DNA from: Druceiella hillmani
Taxonomy: Eukaryota > Arthropoda > Insecta > Lepidoptera > Hepialidae
Reading direction: 5' to 3'
Assembly: GCA_039881145.1 (NCBI GenBank)
Contig: JAYKKI010000127.1
Location: forward strand, 3,723,501-3,787,500
Length of the DNA: 64,000 nt
The translations under genes were made by a program, and so were the position numbers. The number at the start of each line of letters is the position of its first letter. Positions within the stretch are counted from its first letter, which is position 1. Below the pieces are notes generated by a model, which worked only from the letters and a program-made list of their open reading frames with translations, ran no database searches and was not told the origin of the DNA. Shown piece after piece: positions 35,270-45,394 of this stretch.

Positions 35270-35868
35270 ATCATTATACACCCTAAGACACTCACTTGAT
35301 CATGACGAATCTAAGGATACTTCGTTTGTTGAGTTCACTTTAGTAGTTTAGTCTGTACGAGGGAACAAACTAACTCACGTACATACATACATATATAGCT
35401 TGTGAGATTCATAATTGTATATACCTTAGGATGCTATCTGGATCGAGACGAATCTAAGGACACTTTGCACCTATACTTTGTTGAAATAACGTTATAAGTG
35501 TAGTCTGTACGAGGGTAAAAACTAACTCATATACATACATACATATATAGCCAGTGAAATTTATAATATTATATACCTTAAGATACTCTGTGGGTCGAGA
35601 CAAATCTAGGGACACTTTGTACCTATACTTCGTTAAAGTAACTTTAATAGTTTAGTCTGTAAGAAGGTAAAAACTAACTCATATACATATACATATATAG
35701 CCAGTGAAATTTATAATATTATATACCTTAAGATACTCTCTGGGTCAAGACAAATCTAAGAAAACTTTGCACCTATACTTTGTTGAAATAACTTTAATAG
35801 TTTAGTCTATACGAGGGTAAAAACTTACTTACCTACATACATACATAGCATGTGAAATTTATAACCCT
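35270..35868. repeat. ~150-bp tandem repeat, four units
   Basis: GA(C/A)GAATC/ACAAATCTA.GGA landmarks begin at 35304, 35447, 35599 and 35749, giving steps of 143, 152 and 150 bp. Each unit also has TTTAGTCTGTACGAGGG, ACTAACTCA, ACATACATACATATATAG and GTGAAATTTATAA. The middle units are the most alike, as in a small satellite block. Confidence 0.9.
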
Positions 35869-37696
35869 TCCTCAATCCTAATTTATAACCCTACAGCAGT
35901 AGTCGGGTAAAAATCTAAGGTACCTCATAAATAAAATCACTTAAAAGAAATCGTAAATTCAGTTAAAGAGTAGAAAAGTTTTAAAACGTAAATGAAATAA
36001 TTTTCTATGAAAACTACATAACTTCTGTCAAATAAGTGACGCGCTGTTTTAGATCATAGTGTATATAATAGTCAATTTTCCTCAATTAAAAAATTACGCC
36101 AATAAATAAAATGAATTATATACAACCCTATGAATAATATTTAAAACATCGGATCACTTATTCGACGGAAGTTACGTAATTTACCTGGGAAATTATTTTC
36201 ATCAGGAATTCAATTTATTCGTTTTAACAAACGTTAATATTACAAATTTATTAATTATTAATACCAAAACACATCATTCCACACAAGTGGGCAAAATTTA
36301 AAATAAGATTAATATACAGATTCAAAGTTCTCACGTAGCCAAATGAAAAAAGTTAAGTAATTTTTTTGTTTCGGTTACTAGAATATGCAAATTATAAGGC
36401 AACAATGAAAAAACTAGAGTGGGAAATAAAGATTTTAGTAAGAATAGCAATTTTATCTCGAGAGAAACTCGCAAATTTCATTAAATTTACAAGGCTGAAA
36501 AAGAATGATAAACAAGCATTTCGGACATTCCAATCTTCCAAAGAAATCTTCGTTAAATTCAGAGTGATTACGGAATCGAAGATAGTAACTATGTTTTGTG
36601 CAGGTGAATACTAATTAATTTAATATGGGGAGTGGTATTTTCAATAATTTGTCAGAGCATAAACCACTTTTCAGCTTGTTAATTGTTTCGTTCTTCTGGG
36701 AATATAATATAACCTTTATATTAATTGGCGGATCTACATTTTTAATCGAAAATAACCACGGTCTCCGGATATATGTTAATAAACTTAACAAATAAAATAA
36801 CTGGTAATAAAAGCTTAAAAAGTCAATAAAACATTGATATATAATACCTATTTGTACAAAAAATAGTTATTCCTCCTTTCGTTAAATACGCTCAAAGTAA
36901 AAGGCTAGTAATAAATAAAACATAGCTGTATATATCTTAAATGCTTTTTTTCTGTCTGTGAGATTTTTCTTTTTTTTTAATTTTTTCATAGCATCGTGAA
37001 CAAGATGGACGACCTTTAACGTCATATGTTATCAATGAAATCTTTCCCATCCCAGTCTTGAAGAAAATAAAATAAACAATGAAGACGCACCGTCACTCGT
37101 TTACTTTGTTCTGTTACATCAAAATTACTACCTACGTCAAGAAATCGTACTTTGGAAAATGGTCAGTTAACTAATTATTTCATTCTATAAAGTGTTCGAT
37201 TTATATAACGGATTAAACGATTAACAGATACTGAACCCTTGGCAAGCTTATAATTATATTAAAAACATTCCAAATAAATAACTAAAAAATTAAAGTATCT
37301 TAACAATAACACAGAGTTAAAAGAAGCCTTCTCCTGCAAAACACATAACAATCTCTGTAAATTAGTCGTATAATTTGAGATAATAAATACGGATACAATA
37401 AATAATTACAAATTATGAAAACAATGTAAATAAATATAAAAACAAAAAGGCAATAAACGAAAACAGCACGTATTTTCCCGACCGATATTAGATGGAGCGA
37501 GATAGGGCAGTTAGAGATTGTTGCTGAAGTTGTGCGGGTAAAATGAATAATGACTTAGTTGGGGGCGAAGTTATTGAATATCTGCTTATGAAATTTGAGC
37601 ATCATCGTTTGCAGATATATTTGCAGAATTACTTATTCTTTATGTTTTATCTCCAGTAGATTATTTCTATTTTCTTAAATGGCAAAACCATTTCAG
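35869..37696. other. Non-coding, AT-rich
   Basis: No gene supported; the 82-codon frame at 36366-36614 shows no motif. A GC-richer patch at about 37480-37570 (GCGAGATAGGGCAG..GGGGGCGAAG) lies 100-200 bp upstream of the candidate exon. Confidence 0.4.
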
Positions 37697-37779
37697 ACTA
37701 AACTAGCTTCAACGATAAATAATCCACCTCCGCAGCATACTATTGTCCCTAATACTGGCCCAAATGACTATCTAGTCAG
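37697..37779 (+). CDS. Candidate internal coding exon, gene unknown
   Basis: An 83-nt segment is framed by a pyrimidine-rich acceptor (TTATTTCTATTTTCTT..CCATTTCAG, ending 37696) and a donor CAG|GTAATT at 37780. The frame open from the first base gives TKLASTI, then NPPPQHTIVPNTGPNDY, ending LVR in phase 2; the other two frames hit stops at once. GC content and codon choice stand out from the AT-rich flanks. Alternatively the exon could begin earlier, after CTCCAG at 37656, with its own ATG at 37679. I do not recognise the protein. It might belong to the same plus-strand gene as the candidate promoter at 18.9 kb, but that is only inference. Confidence 0.4.
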
Positions 37780-38386
37780 GTAATTTACATAACTTTCTAT
37801 ATTGTATTGAAATTAGAACCTAAGTAGTATTTGAGAATTCCCTTTCAATTGTCAGATATAGAGAAATACGTTCGAGTTCTCTAAACAATTTTGGCTAAAA
37901 TTTCGCTTCTAGTGTCTATTTCGCGTATTCCTCAACCATCTTAAATTGCTAAGAAACAAAATTACATATATCGATTACATCTTTTACTTAGACCAAAAAC
38001 TGAATTTAAGTTAAAAATTATTAAAATAAGTTGGTTTATTAATTTTGAACAAAATGTACTACAGACAATTGTTACAAGTCAATATATTTCTGGCATTAAA
38101 TTAGTATCAAAAGAGCAAAAAAAATACAATTTCTAACCATAATAAAAACGAGAAGTCTATCTTCCTAAACACGCGTATATAATATTTTTAATATATTAAC
38201 AATTTTTGATAAGAAATAAAGATTTGTGGCGATGGTTGCAAAAAATAATAAATATCGATGGTTTTTTTCTTAATGCGTCGCCATTTACTAAATGAAATAC
38301 AAATAATCATAAATTAGTATATTTTGTATGAAGGATACAATGTGACATAATCTGCACTTTGTTTTATTTTGCCCACTCAGAGTTCC
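37780..38386. other. Non-coding, nothing seen
   Basis: If the preceding exon is real, this is the start of its downstream intron. No other signal. Confidence 0.4.
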
Positions 38387-38500
38387 GTACCAAGAAGTAC
38401 TGCAAAGGGACTTTTAAGATATTTTAAAGTAGCGAAAGAGTGTTAGGAATCCAACAGTGTTGCGACCTTAAAACGTGAAAAACGTGATTAAATTAAAAAA
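38387..38500 (+). mobile_element. 3'-end fragment of a dispersed repeat, inverted relative to 40921-41033
   Basis: AAGTACTGCAAAGGGACTTT, AAGATATTTTAAAGTAGCGA, AGTGTTAGGAATCCAACAGT and GCGACCTT match the reverse complement of 41033-40921 with few changes. The two copies form a 2.4-kb-spaced inverted pair. Confidence 0.75.
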
Positions 38501-39027
38501 TCCAATTTTTAATATAGGATTCCTCATTTGTCTAATTGACGATTTAAATAACACTTAAAAATAAATCCCTTAAGGATTTATTTTTTATTTAATTTAATGG
38601 ATATAATTTTTTAATCTTGCAAGGATTTAGGGATCATCTCTATATGGATTTTTACAGGACTCTTTTGAAGTAGTATTTCCGTGATTTTTAGAGTATCAGA
38701 TTTTCAACAAATAAAATCAAATACATATGTATGAGAATAGTGTGATGTTTTCAAATGTATTGTAAAAAATTAGGAACATTTAATTTTGTTATACATAGCG
38801 ACGTGAGGAAATTTCGTGTACTTAGTGAAGACATTTTGGTATAATCGTAATTTAATTTTCTGATATTTGTGTTACACAAGGAAATGGAGAAAAACCGAGT
38901 TTTGGCGTCACGATGAGAATATATCTTTTAGCGACTTTAATAAATAGTTTTCTTAATTAGATTTTTCTCAATTAAATAAATACTACTACGTGTTGTAGTA
39001 TTACATCTACTTTATTTAAATTCTTTA

Positions 39028-39068
39028 CCACAACCCAAGTTTCGTTGTATGACAACGTCTTCCGGTGG
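39028..39068 (-). ncRNA. Hammerhead-like core, copy C left arm, mutated
   Basis: On the minus strand the box reads CGGAAGA (the invariant U4 replaced by G) and stem III reads CTTGGG. Stem II (GTTGTCATACAAC) and GAAA are intact. Loss of U4 should abolish hammerhead activity. Confidence 0.45.
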
Positions 39069-39120
39069 GCCATATGTAAAGGTACTTACAATTTTTTCAC
39101 AAAAGATCTTTACAAATTGC

Positions 39121-39161
39121 CCACCTGAAGATGTTGACATACAATGAAACCTAGGTCGTGG
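39121..39161 (+). ncRNA. Hammerhead-like core, copy C right arm, intact core bases
   Basis: CCAC (39121-39124), CTGAAGA (39125-39131), one extra T, stem II GTTG..CAAT (39133-39145, closed by a G-T wobble), GAAA, CCTAGG, TC, GTGG (39158-39161). Confidence 0.5.
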
Positions 39162-39599
39162 TAAAGAATTTAAATAAAGTAATAAAGAATTTAAATAAAG
39201 TAAGAAATAATACTACATCACATAGTTTAATTTAGTTTAATATTTTATATATGATTTTCTTTCAATCTATCAAAATATTGCTATCAAAATGCACCACGCA
39301 GTGCGTATATAGTGAAGTTTATAATACGATGTTAATGACTTACGGCATAAGTTAATTACTATGGCTAGTATTTAAAAAAACAATGAACCGTCACGGGACG
39401 CCTGGCAGATGTGAAACATCGTGTTCGTACAAGTAATATGCATAAAAGACAAGATTATTACAGGAACTAAATATAGCATAATGAAAAAATAAATTATTAC
39501 GAATTTCTTACAGAAAATGGTGACTTTATTTAATAAATATTTATTTAAAATTAATACAAAAATAATAAAGCACAGGTTATGTGTACCGTAGTAAACCAC

Positions 39600-39745
39600 A
39601 GCGTTGAACTGAGTGAGGAGGGGGTCGCGTAGTCGGTTGCGCATGGCGACACGTCGCCATACCGTACACTCTACTACATATAGACTATATATATACCTAA
39701 GTATAGCGTGGCGACCCGTCGCCACGGCAATCGTCGCCACGCCAA
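39600..39745. promoter_or_regulatory. GC-rich patch with paired GTCGCCA palindromes
   Basis: ATGGCGAC-AC-GTCGCCAT (39643-39660) and GTGGCGAC-CC-GTCGCCAC (39708-39725) are two perfect 8-bp-arm palindromes, followed by a third GTCGCCAC at 39733. CpG-rich flanks end near 39770. This could be a cluster of binding sites for a dimeric factor or the end of an unrecognised repeat. Open frames on both strands here look accidental. Confidence 0.35.
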
Positions 39746-40130
39746 CGATCCGGTTTATACCTGCGCCTATAGATGTTTCACATCAAAAACAATCAAATGT
39801 AAACGAGCTGTGTGGTAACTTTTAGCCAAAACGACTGATTTTTGGAATCCATATTTTATAAAATATCAAAAAGTCGTCAAATAATGAATACAGTAATCTC
39901 AGATGATGACAAAAATTTATGTTTTTAACATTATATGGAAATTAAAAAAATATATTTGCGCAATAATTATGTTTGTTCGTTCTAAAATTTGCCATCTCTG
40001 TTATTAGAATGGACAGTAATAATAATTAAATTTCGGTCTGTAGGAAGTAATTTATAAAAATAATAATAAGCAACATTTATTCACGGATAAAAATCAACTA
40101 GAAAACAGATAATATGCCAAAGGAAATAAA

Positions 40131-40554
40131 AAATTACAGAAAATTTAATTACCTTGTGTGATATAAATTATTTATTCCACTATCCACAAAGAGGTACCTA
40201 ACTTGACTTGTGCAGCATTGCCGAAAGCATCATCGAAACAGTCGTTTTACAGTACATTGCAAGTTTACAGATAATATATACGCAAGTACATATACACACA
40301 CATACTCTGATACAGTAACACTAATACGTAAATAAACATTAAAAATTACAGAAAATTTAGTTACCTTGTGTGATATAAATTATTTATTCCACTATACACA
40401 AAGAGGTACCTAACTTGACTTGTGCAGCATTGCCGAAAGCATCATCGATACAGTCGTTTTACAGTACATTGCAAATTTACAGATAATATATACGCAAGTA
40501 CATATACACACACATACGCTGATACAGTAACACTAATACGTAAATAAATATTAA
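40131..40554. repeat. 212-bp tandem duplication
   Basis: AAATTACAGAAAATTT begins at 40131 and 40343, exactly 212 bp apart. The two units differ by only a handful of substitutions, so the duplication is recent. Each unit holds AGAGGTACCTAACTTGACTT, GTGCAGCATTGCCGAAAGCA and a CACACACATAC run. Confidence 0.95.
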
Positions 40555-40876
40555 AAAAGTAACCTGGATAGACTGACGCACACATAATAAATCGATTTAT
40601 TAGTTTTGGTGCTATAATCTAACAAAGATACAATCAGATAAACAAACAAAATATCTCTTAGAAAATATTCAATTGGGACAGAAAGTGGCTAGATTTTATT
40701 CTGAACTCCAAGCATCGTCCCATTGAAAGTCTAGTTAACATCAGCTTGATAGTTCTGCATGCAGAAAAACACTCCAATTTCTAAAATGTTATTTGGATTC
40801 TATAGCATATACTGCTAACACGAAATGATTCCATATAATTATATTCATAATTTCTAAACATTTCGATATAATTATC

Positions 40877-40878
<2 letters not shown>

Positions 40879-40923
<45 letters not shown>
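40879..40923. repeat. (AT)n microsatellite adjoining a repeat 3' end
   Basis: An AT run directly abuts the end of the reversed dispersed repeat at 40921, as if it were that element's simple-sequence tail. Confidence 0.9.
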
Positions 40924-40925
<2 letters not shown>

Positions 40926-41340
40926 TTTAATTTCATCACATTTCTCAGCTCAAGGTCGCACACTATTGGATTCCTGACACTATTTCGCTACTTTAAAATA
41001 TCTTAAAATTGCCTTTACAGTACTTCTTATCTTTTAACTAGATTTAGAACCCTGTCTTAACATTGCTTAGAACAATGTTCTCAGAATTTCATCATCAACA
41101 TAGCGCTTCTTTCTATAAGCATTCGTTCACTGTTCATGTTGCCTAGTTATGATATAAACCCGATTCCGAATCGAGTCTTTTACCGTCCATTCGTACAATA
41201 TATTTAAGTCATCTGATAAAATAATATCTGCCCTAACTTTACTTTCCACAATCTTTAACCGTTCATATCCCTCTCCCATGTATCTTTCTCCTTTCTTAAC
41301 CTGCCCTTCAGTCCTACTCCAATCTATTTCCGACATTTTA
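40921..41340 (-). mobile_element. Dispersed repeat with an 83-codon frame and (AT)n tail
   Basis: The minus strand carries an 83-codon frame (41378-41127) including IDWSRTEGQVKKGERYMGEG and LSDDLNILYEWTV. The related copy at 17100-17370 has the same reading but is broken, so the frame may be inherited from an active element. Its 3' part matches 38387-38500. The element ends at the AT run below 40923; a short simple-sequence tail is typical of RTE-like retroelements and their parasites. Family not identified. Confidence 0.45.
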
Positions 41341-41639
41341 GTACCGATTATTTTATCATATTTTGTTACTAATATCATAAATAAACTGTAATTTTATTCG
41401 ATAGGATAAGTTTGCTTGAGTAGTAATAAGTTCTCCAGATGCACGCATCCATCAAAATAAATAAATAAATGAGTGAACACTTTCACTACTGGTAAGTAGT
41501 TTATATACAGCATCATTACTTTGAAGGGAGAGAAAAAGCAATAGAATGAAGCCGACGTAGCGGCGAACGGTATTCATCAAGTTTAACCACTAATCCCTAT
41601 CGATATGGCGGGTGCTCCACATTTTTAACCGCATAAATC

Positions 41640-41890
41640 CACATTTTAGCGCAGCATCGAAGGCGCCAAATATGATCTTGCACATTTAGAGCGGCGATGG
41701 GAGTGCGCGGCATCCGTCACGGGCGCATTGTGCGGGGAAAGATGAATGGCGCTCTTAATGTCGCCGTGAAACGTAAAAATACTCCGACACCAGGCCAACT
41801 GGCGAGATGGAGTAGCACCGCTCGTCGCGAGAGGATTTGCGCTAATACTGACGCGCGTGTTCCTTCGGGAAAACAGCTTGCGAATTTCCA
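41640..41890. promoter_or_regulatory. GC/CpG-rich block, candidate regulatory element
   Basis: This block is strongly GC-richer than its flanks (for example GAGTGCGCGGCATCCGTCAC and GCTCTTAATGTCGCCGTG). Long frames exist on both strands (105 and 81 codons) but neither has a recognisable domain or splice context, so a conserved non-coding element is likelier than a gene. Confidence 0.3.
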
Positions 41891-42949
41891 TGTAATTTCA
41901 TACAGAAATTGCGTAAAAGAAGCTGCTTATGTGCTCAAAAATTCTCATGTGTACGTTGTGCACTACTCATTTGAACAATTTCATATTTTTAATAATCTTA
42001 TATTTGAAATCTGATGTGCAAGTTGGATTTTCCTGGCATTAGACGGGGGTTATTTGCAGAGTACAATGCATCTAAAACGTCACAATTAAAACGCTTATAG
42101 CCCCGAAAGCAATATCATTTTAATTTTTACTTGCCACTTTTCTACTGCTGATCAGAGTAGTGTTATGAAGTTTAGTTAAAATTAATACCATTTTGTATGC
42201 AATATTCTCTTATCGCATAAATAAATTTATAGAAATAAAGCTCTTTCATTCTTACTATTTTTTATTATCTAAGGGAAAAACTTTCCTGGAAAATGAATAC
42301 CACCTATTTCTAATTTAATAAAATTCATTTTACGCAATTCAATTAAAAGATGAAGTAAACGCCAAAATAGAAAAACGAAAATTATTCGATAATATTTGTT
42401 CATTAAATCAAAACATATTCAGTTATTAAAATTTTTAAAATCGGGGATGCCCAGAAAAAAATATTTAAAAAAAAGGAGACGTAATTTTACGTTAAAATTT
42501 GCGACAGAATTTCTATTATGAACGTTTCAATTTTTACTGCAATGAATTCTCTGATGTAACACCTCCCGAACTAACTTCAATACGTACAAATATAACTAAA
42601 TAACATGATTCAAAATTATATTCTCAAAAAAATGAAATAAAAACTGAAATAAAAATAAATATTTCTGGCAATTATAACAAATCTGATTAGAATGCTAAGT
42701 ATATGCTCATATCACAATTAATATGGTAAAATAAAATTAAACTCTAGTCGCAGAAACACCAGAAATATTACCTTACACTATTACCTTATATACCTTATGG
42801 AAATATCGAAAAAAAATTATTTTCAATATGGTCGATCTGATCATATGGGTTTCTATATTCAATTGGCGCTAATATATAATATAAGTGTTTTCTAAGGCCT
42901 AAACTATTATGGAAGATCTCAGGAAAAATATAAAAACATTCGAAGTGTC
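41891..42949. other. Non-coding, AT-rich
   Basis: No gene, RNA or repeat supported. Confidence 0.5.
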
Positions 42950-43263
42950 GGTGATGATGTCTACATCTTGGATTCAGAGAGGAACGAGGAAATTATACGA
43001 CAGATTGGCCAGAAAGAAAAGCTTTCGCCACCATCAAATAACGTAAAATTCCATATCTTGGGCGTGAGCTCAGACATGACAAATATGAGCTTTTCCAATT
43101 AATAATGATGGGAAAAAATTCTGGGAGAAGGAAAGCCGATCGTAGAAGGAAGTCGTGGTTGCGTAACAACCAAGAATGGATAGAGGTTACGAGCGCCGCC
43201 TATCTCTTTCGCCTTGCCAAAGCTAAGTCCAAATATGCAGAGCTGACTGCTAAACTTCACTAG
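42950..43263 (+). pseudogene. Non-LTR retrotransposon C-terminal fragment, frameshifted
   Basis: The frame LDSERNEEIIRQIGQKE shifts near 43013 to ERKAFATIK, reaches a stop, and continues RKIPYLGRELRHDKYELFQL, IMMGKNSGRRKADRRRKSWL, RNNQEWIEV..AAYLFRLAK and YAELTAKLH with a stop at 43261-43263. The LGH.LRH.KYELLQLI..GK....R..G.R..SWL.N...W block is the extreme C-terminus of endonuclease/reverse-transcriptase retroelements common in Lepidoptera. One frameshift and one in-frame stop make it a dead 5'-truncated insertion. Confidence 0.7.
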
Positions 43264-43531
43264 CTGGTGAGGTACCCTCAGGAGAAAAAGATAATGTTTG
43301 GATAGGGAGCATATGTTTGGTTAATGTCGCAAACGAGCAGACTCTAGTAGTCGCCATTTACATATCGTTATGATGTATTTATAGAAACAAGTACTGTCGA
43401 CTCTTTTTCTGACTATATTTAAACGAAAAGTATGTAAATTTAAACAGTGTATACGTCCTAAAAGTTTATTTAAATCGTTCAACTAAACGCCTAACCCGTT
43501 AAATAAACAGCGTATTCAATCATCAACCTAA

Positions 43532-44034
43532 GTGACGTTCTGTCGCCAGTGAGAACGACTGGTCAAATAGAAAACTCATTAATTATTTTGAATTTTCGAA
43601 AGAAAAACTCACTTGAGCAAAAATGTTATTTTAATTTCCTTATTTTTTTTAAATATTTAAATTAATTTTCGTTTTTCATCTCAAGCTCTCCCCAGCTTAG
43701 GTTTTACAATCTACTAACTAAACATTGACTAACCCATTCGTTACATTTTGTATTAAACGTGTTGGCTGAATGTAATTTAGACCTACGTTTAAATGACATC
43801 ATTTTACTAACGGGCTAGGCTCTTAATTGAATGGCTAATTAGACTACATAATAGCAACCTTTATACGAAAATCATTTTTAGCTAATTTAAAAAGAGATCG
43901 GCTTGTTTAAGTCCGGCTGACTGTTGCCAACTGACTGAACTTTAGCCTATTTATACCCCACAGTAGAACCTTCTAAAAGTTTCGAGAATCTTTCTAGAAA
44001 AGTCTCGAACTTGCGGCTAAAAACTTACTAGCCA
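43532..44034 (-). mobile_element. Putative LTR with adjoining primer-binding-like site
   Basis: On the minus strand a segment bounded by TGGCTAGTAAG (44034) and ..CAGTCGTTCTCA (43550) has TG..CA ends. It is followed after one base by TGGCGACAGAACGTCAC (43548-43532), which starts with TGG as a tRNA-primer-binding site should. Within it lie heat-shock-like sites, TATAAATA and an initiator, as in an LTR U3/R region. No second LTR, gag or pol was found, so a 5' LTR with deleted interior is inferred. The exact LTR start is uncertain. Confidence 0.35.
43915..44005 (-). promoter_or_regulatory. Heat-shock-type promoter: HSEs, TATAAATA, initiator
   Basis: Read on the minus strand: TTCTAGAAAGATTCTCGAA (inverted nGAAn units within 43999-43981), AGAAGGTTC (about 43974-43966), then GGGGTATAAATAGG (TATA at 43957-43948). 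Next comes TCAGTCAGTTGG starting about 18 nt past the TATA box, with CAACAGTC about 30 nt past its first T. The order HSE-TATA-initiator is that of insect heat-shock genes and of some stress-responsive LTRs. Confidence 0.5.
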
Positions 44035-44924
44035 ACCTAATATATAATTAATTTTATTTATGAAATTTTAAACTATATAATATTAGAAACTATCTTAAAG
44101 GACGTACGATATGAGTAGGTACAAATAAAGCGACAACAACTCAAATACTATAAATAGACTAGAGAAATATTTCCCAAAGGCGTACCAGTACAATACTCTT
44201 GGAGCTCTAGGCCGTACAATATTGAAAGTCTCATTAAAACCTTTTCGATACATTCGAATCCACTCGAACTCATTTTTCTAAAACTTTGTTATTGTTTAGA
44301 CTATTTCGTTGCGTCTTTATTACATTTACATAGGTTGTCGCTTAATATATAAAGGAAGAGTATTCTTCGAAAATATATGACTAAAATAATCTATAATCTC
44401 TAACTTTTTTTTATTAGAACCTTTATGACGGACAAATAAAAATATAATATAATTTTTAAAAAACAAAATATATTTTATTTTCGATATTTTTTGAACACAA
44501 ATAAACAAGATCAAATTTATACAACAAAATTAAAAACATTTAGTAACGTCAAACTAAGAAGTTAAAATTAAAAGAACCTTTTTAATTTTGTAGGATAGAA
44601 GATACCAAATATTCACACATAATGACATTTAATGATTACATTTTGATATAAGCGTGACTATGTGTGTAAATAATTTTTTAAAAAATAATTTTTTTCTTTG
44701 TGTCAATAGTGCTCCGAAAGTCATGAAAAGTGTATCCTCTTTAAGTGTGTAAAATTCTGAAAAAATAAGGTAGTAGAACTTAAAATAAGCTTTCAACAAA
44801 AATTGATTTTAATGAAATATGTTGTGTAGTTTTTGAGATTTATGGGATATTTTCGGTACCGACTACAGCAATAGCTTTATTTTTCACAGTGTCTTCTAGA
44901 GATACAAAGTTTATTATTGTTTGG
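44035..44924. other. Non-coding, AT-rich
   Basis: Nothing recognised. The upper part may be the decayed interior of the dispersed repeat whose 3' end lies at 44925-44985. Confidence 0.4.
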
Positions 44925-44985
44925 TCATATGGAACCCTTCGTACACGAGTCCGACTCGCACTTAACCTATTTTTATTATATAGGT
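44925..44985 (+). mobile_element. 3' end of the lepidopteran dispersed repeat
   Basis: ATATGGAACCCTTCGTACAC then GAGTCCGACTCGCACTTAAC: the clearest 3' terminus of this family in the window, with a near-palindromic CGAGTCCGACTCG. Confidence 0.65.
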
Positions 44986-45394
44986 CTCTTCTTGGTCGTC
45001 TTCTTCATTTCTGAAGATCGTGTCTGAAAAGGCATTTGCGGTTTTATGTACAAGCATCCTCCACTGCGTCTGGTTTTCAGCTTCCCTCAAGGCGGTTGTT
45101 ACGGTAAGACCGATGATAGCGGTTACACATCAAAGCCCGGTTAATCAGCCACATGGTCTCTATCCTTCCATCTTGTTCACCACAACTAAGTTGTCAAGGT
45201 TATCTGGTTGCTGGTGGGCAATGTAACGAAAGTAATTGAGGATCCTTTGGTAACAGATAATCGAAAGTCTCGAACTACTCGAGGATATACTTGTTCGTTC
45301 TTTTGGCGGTCCGTAGTATGCGGAGCATCCTTCTCCAGCACCAACTCTGATAGGCCTCGATCTTCTTTCGTTTCTCCGACCGAATTGTCCACAT
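44984..45394 (-). pseudogene. Non-LTR retrotransposon C-terminal fragment, several stops
   Basis: From 45394 down the minus strand: MWTIRSEKRKKIEAYQSWCW, RRMLRILRTAKRTNKYILE, a stop and frame change. Then SRLSIICYQRILNYFRYIAH, QQPDNLDNLVVVNKMEG, a stop, LTGLTVTTALREAENQTQWR. This follows the familiar ..EKR.KIEAFE.W.WRRML.I...RTN..IL.. / RILSYFGHI.RR...NLE.LVV.GK.EG. / ..REAENR..W. pattern of lepidopteran retroelement reverse transcriptases. It is dead. The overlapping frames at 45020-45405 are shadows of it. Confidence 0.7.

Larger units (their letters stand above)
38969..39240. mobile_element. Hammerhead-like fold-back element, copy C (both arms)
   Basis: The left arm starts CAATTAAATAAATACTACTA then CGTG and runs to a minus-strand core (39028-39068). 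The right arm carries a plus-strand core (39121-39161) and continues TAATACTACATCACATAGTT. A central spacer contains AAAGATCTTT. An extra 20-bp AATAAAGAATTTAAATAAAG duplication sits in the right arm. The right tail is diverged, and an imperfect GATTTTTCTC / GATTTTCTTTC pair flanks the copy. Confidence 0.8.

Noticed and set aside
35270..35868. Possible CRISPR-like array
   Set aside because: Units of about 150 bp are repeated whole with no unique spacers, and the DNA is eukaryotic; ordinary tandem repeat.
39409..39784. 13-bp inverted repeat GATGTGAAACATC / GATGTTTCACATC 350 bp apart, possible MITE ends
   Set aside because: Arms do not extend beyond 13 bp, the word is itself near-palindromic, and one such pair is expected by chance in a window this size.
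41697..42014. 105-codon plus frame and 81-codon minus frame over the same GC-rich block
   Set aside because: Frames open on both strands of a CpG-rich block are expected from base composition; neither has recognisable motifs.
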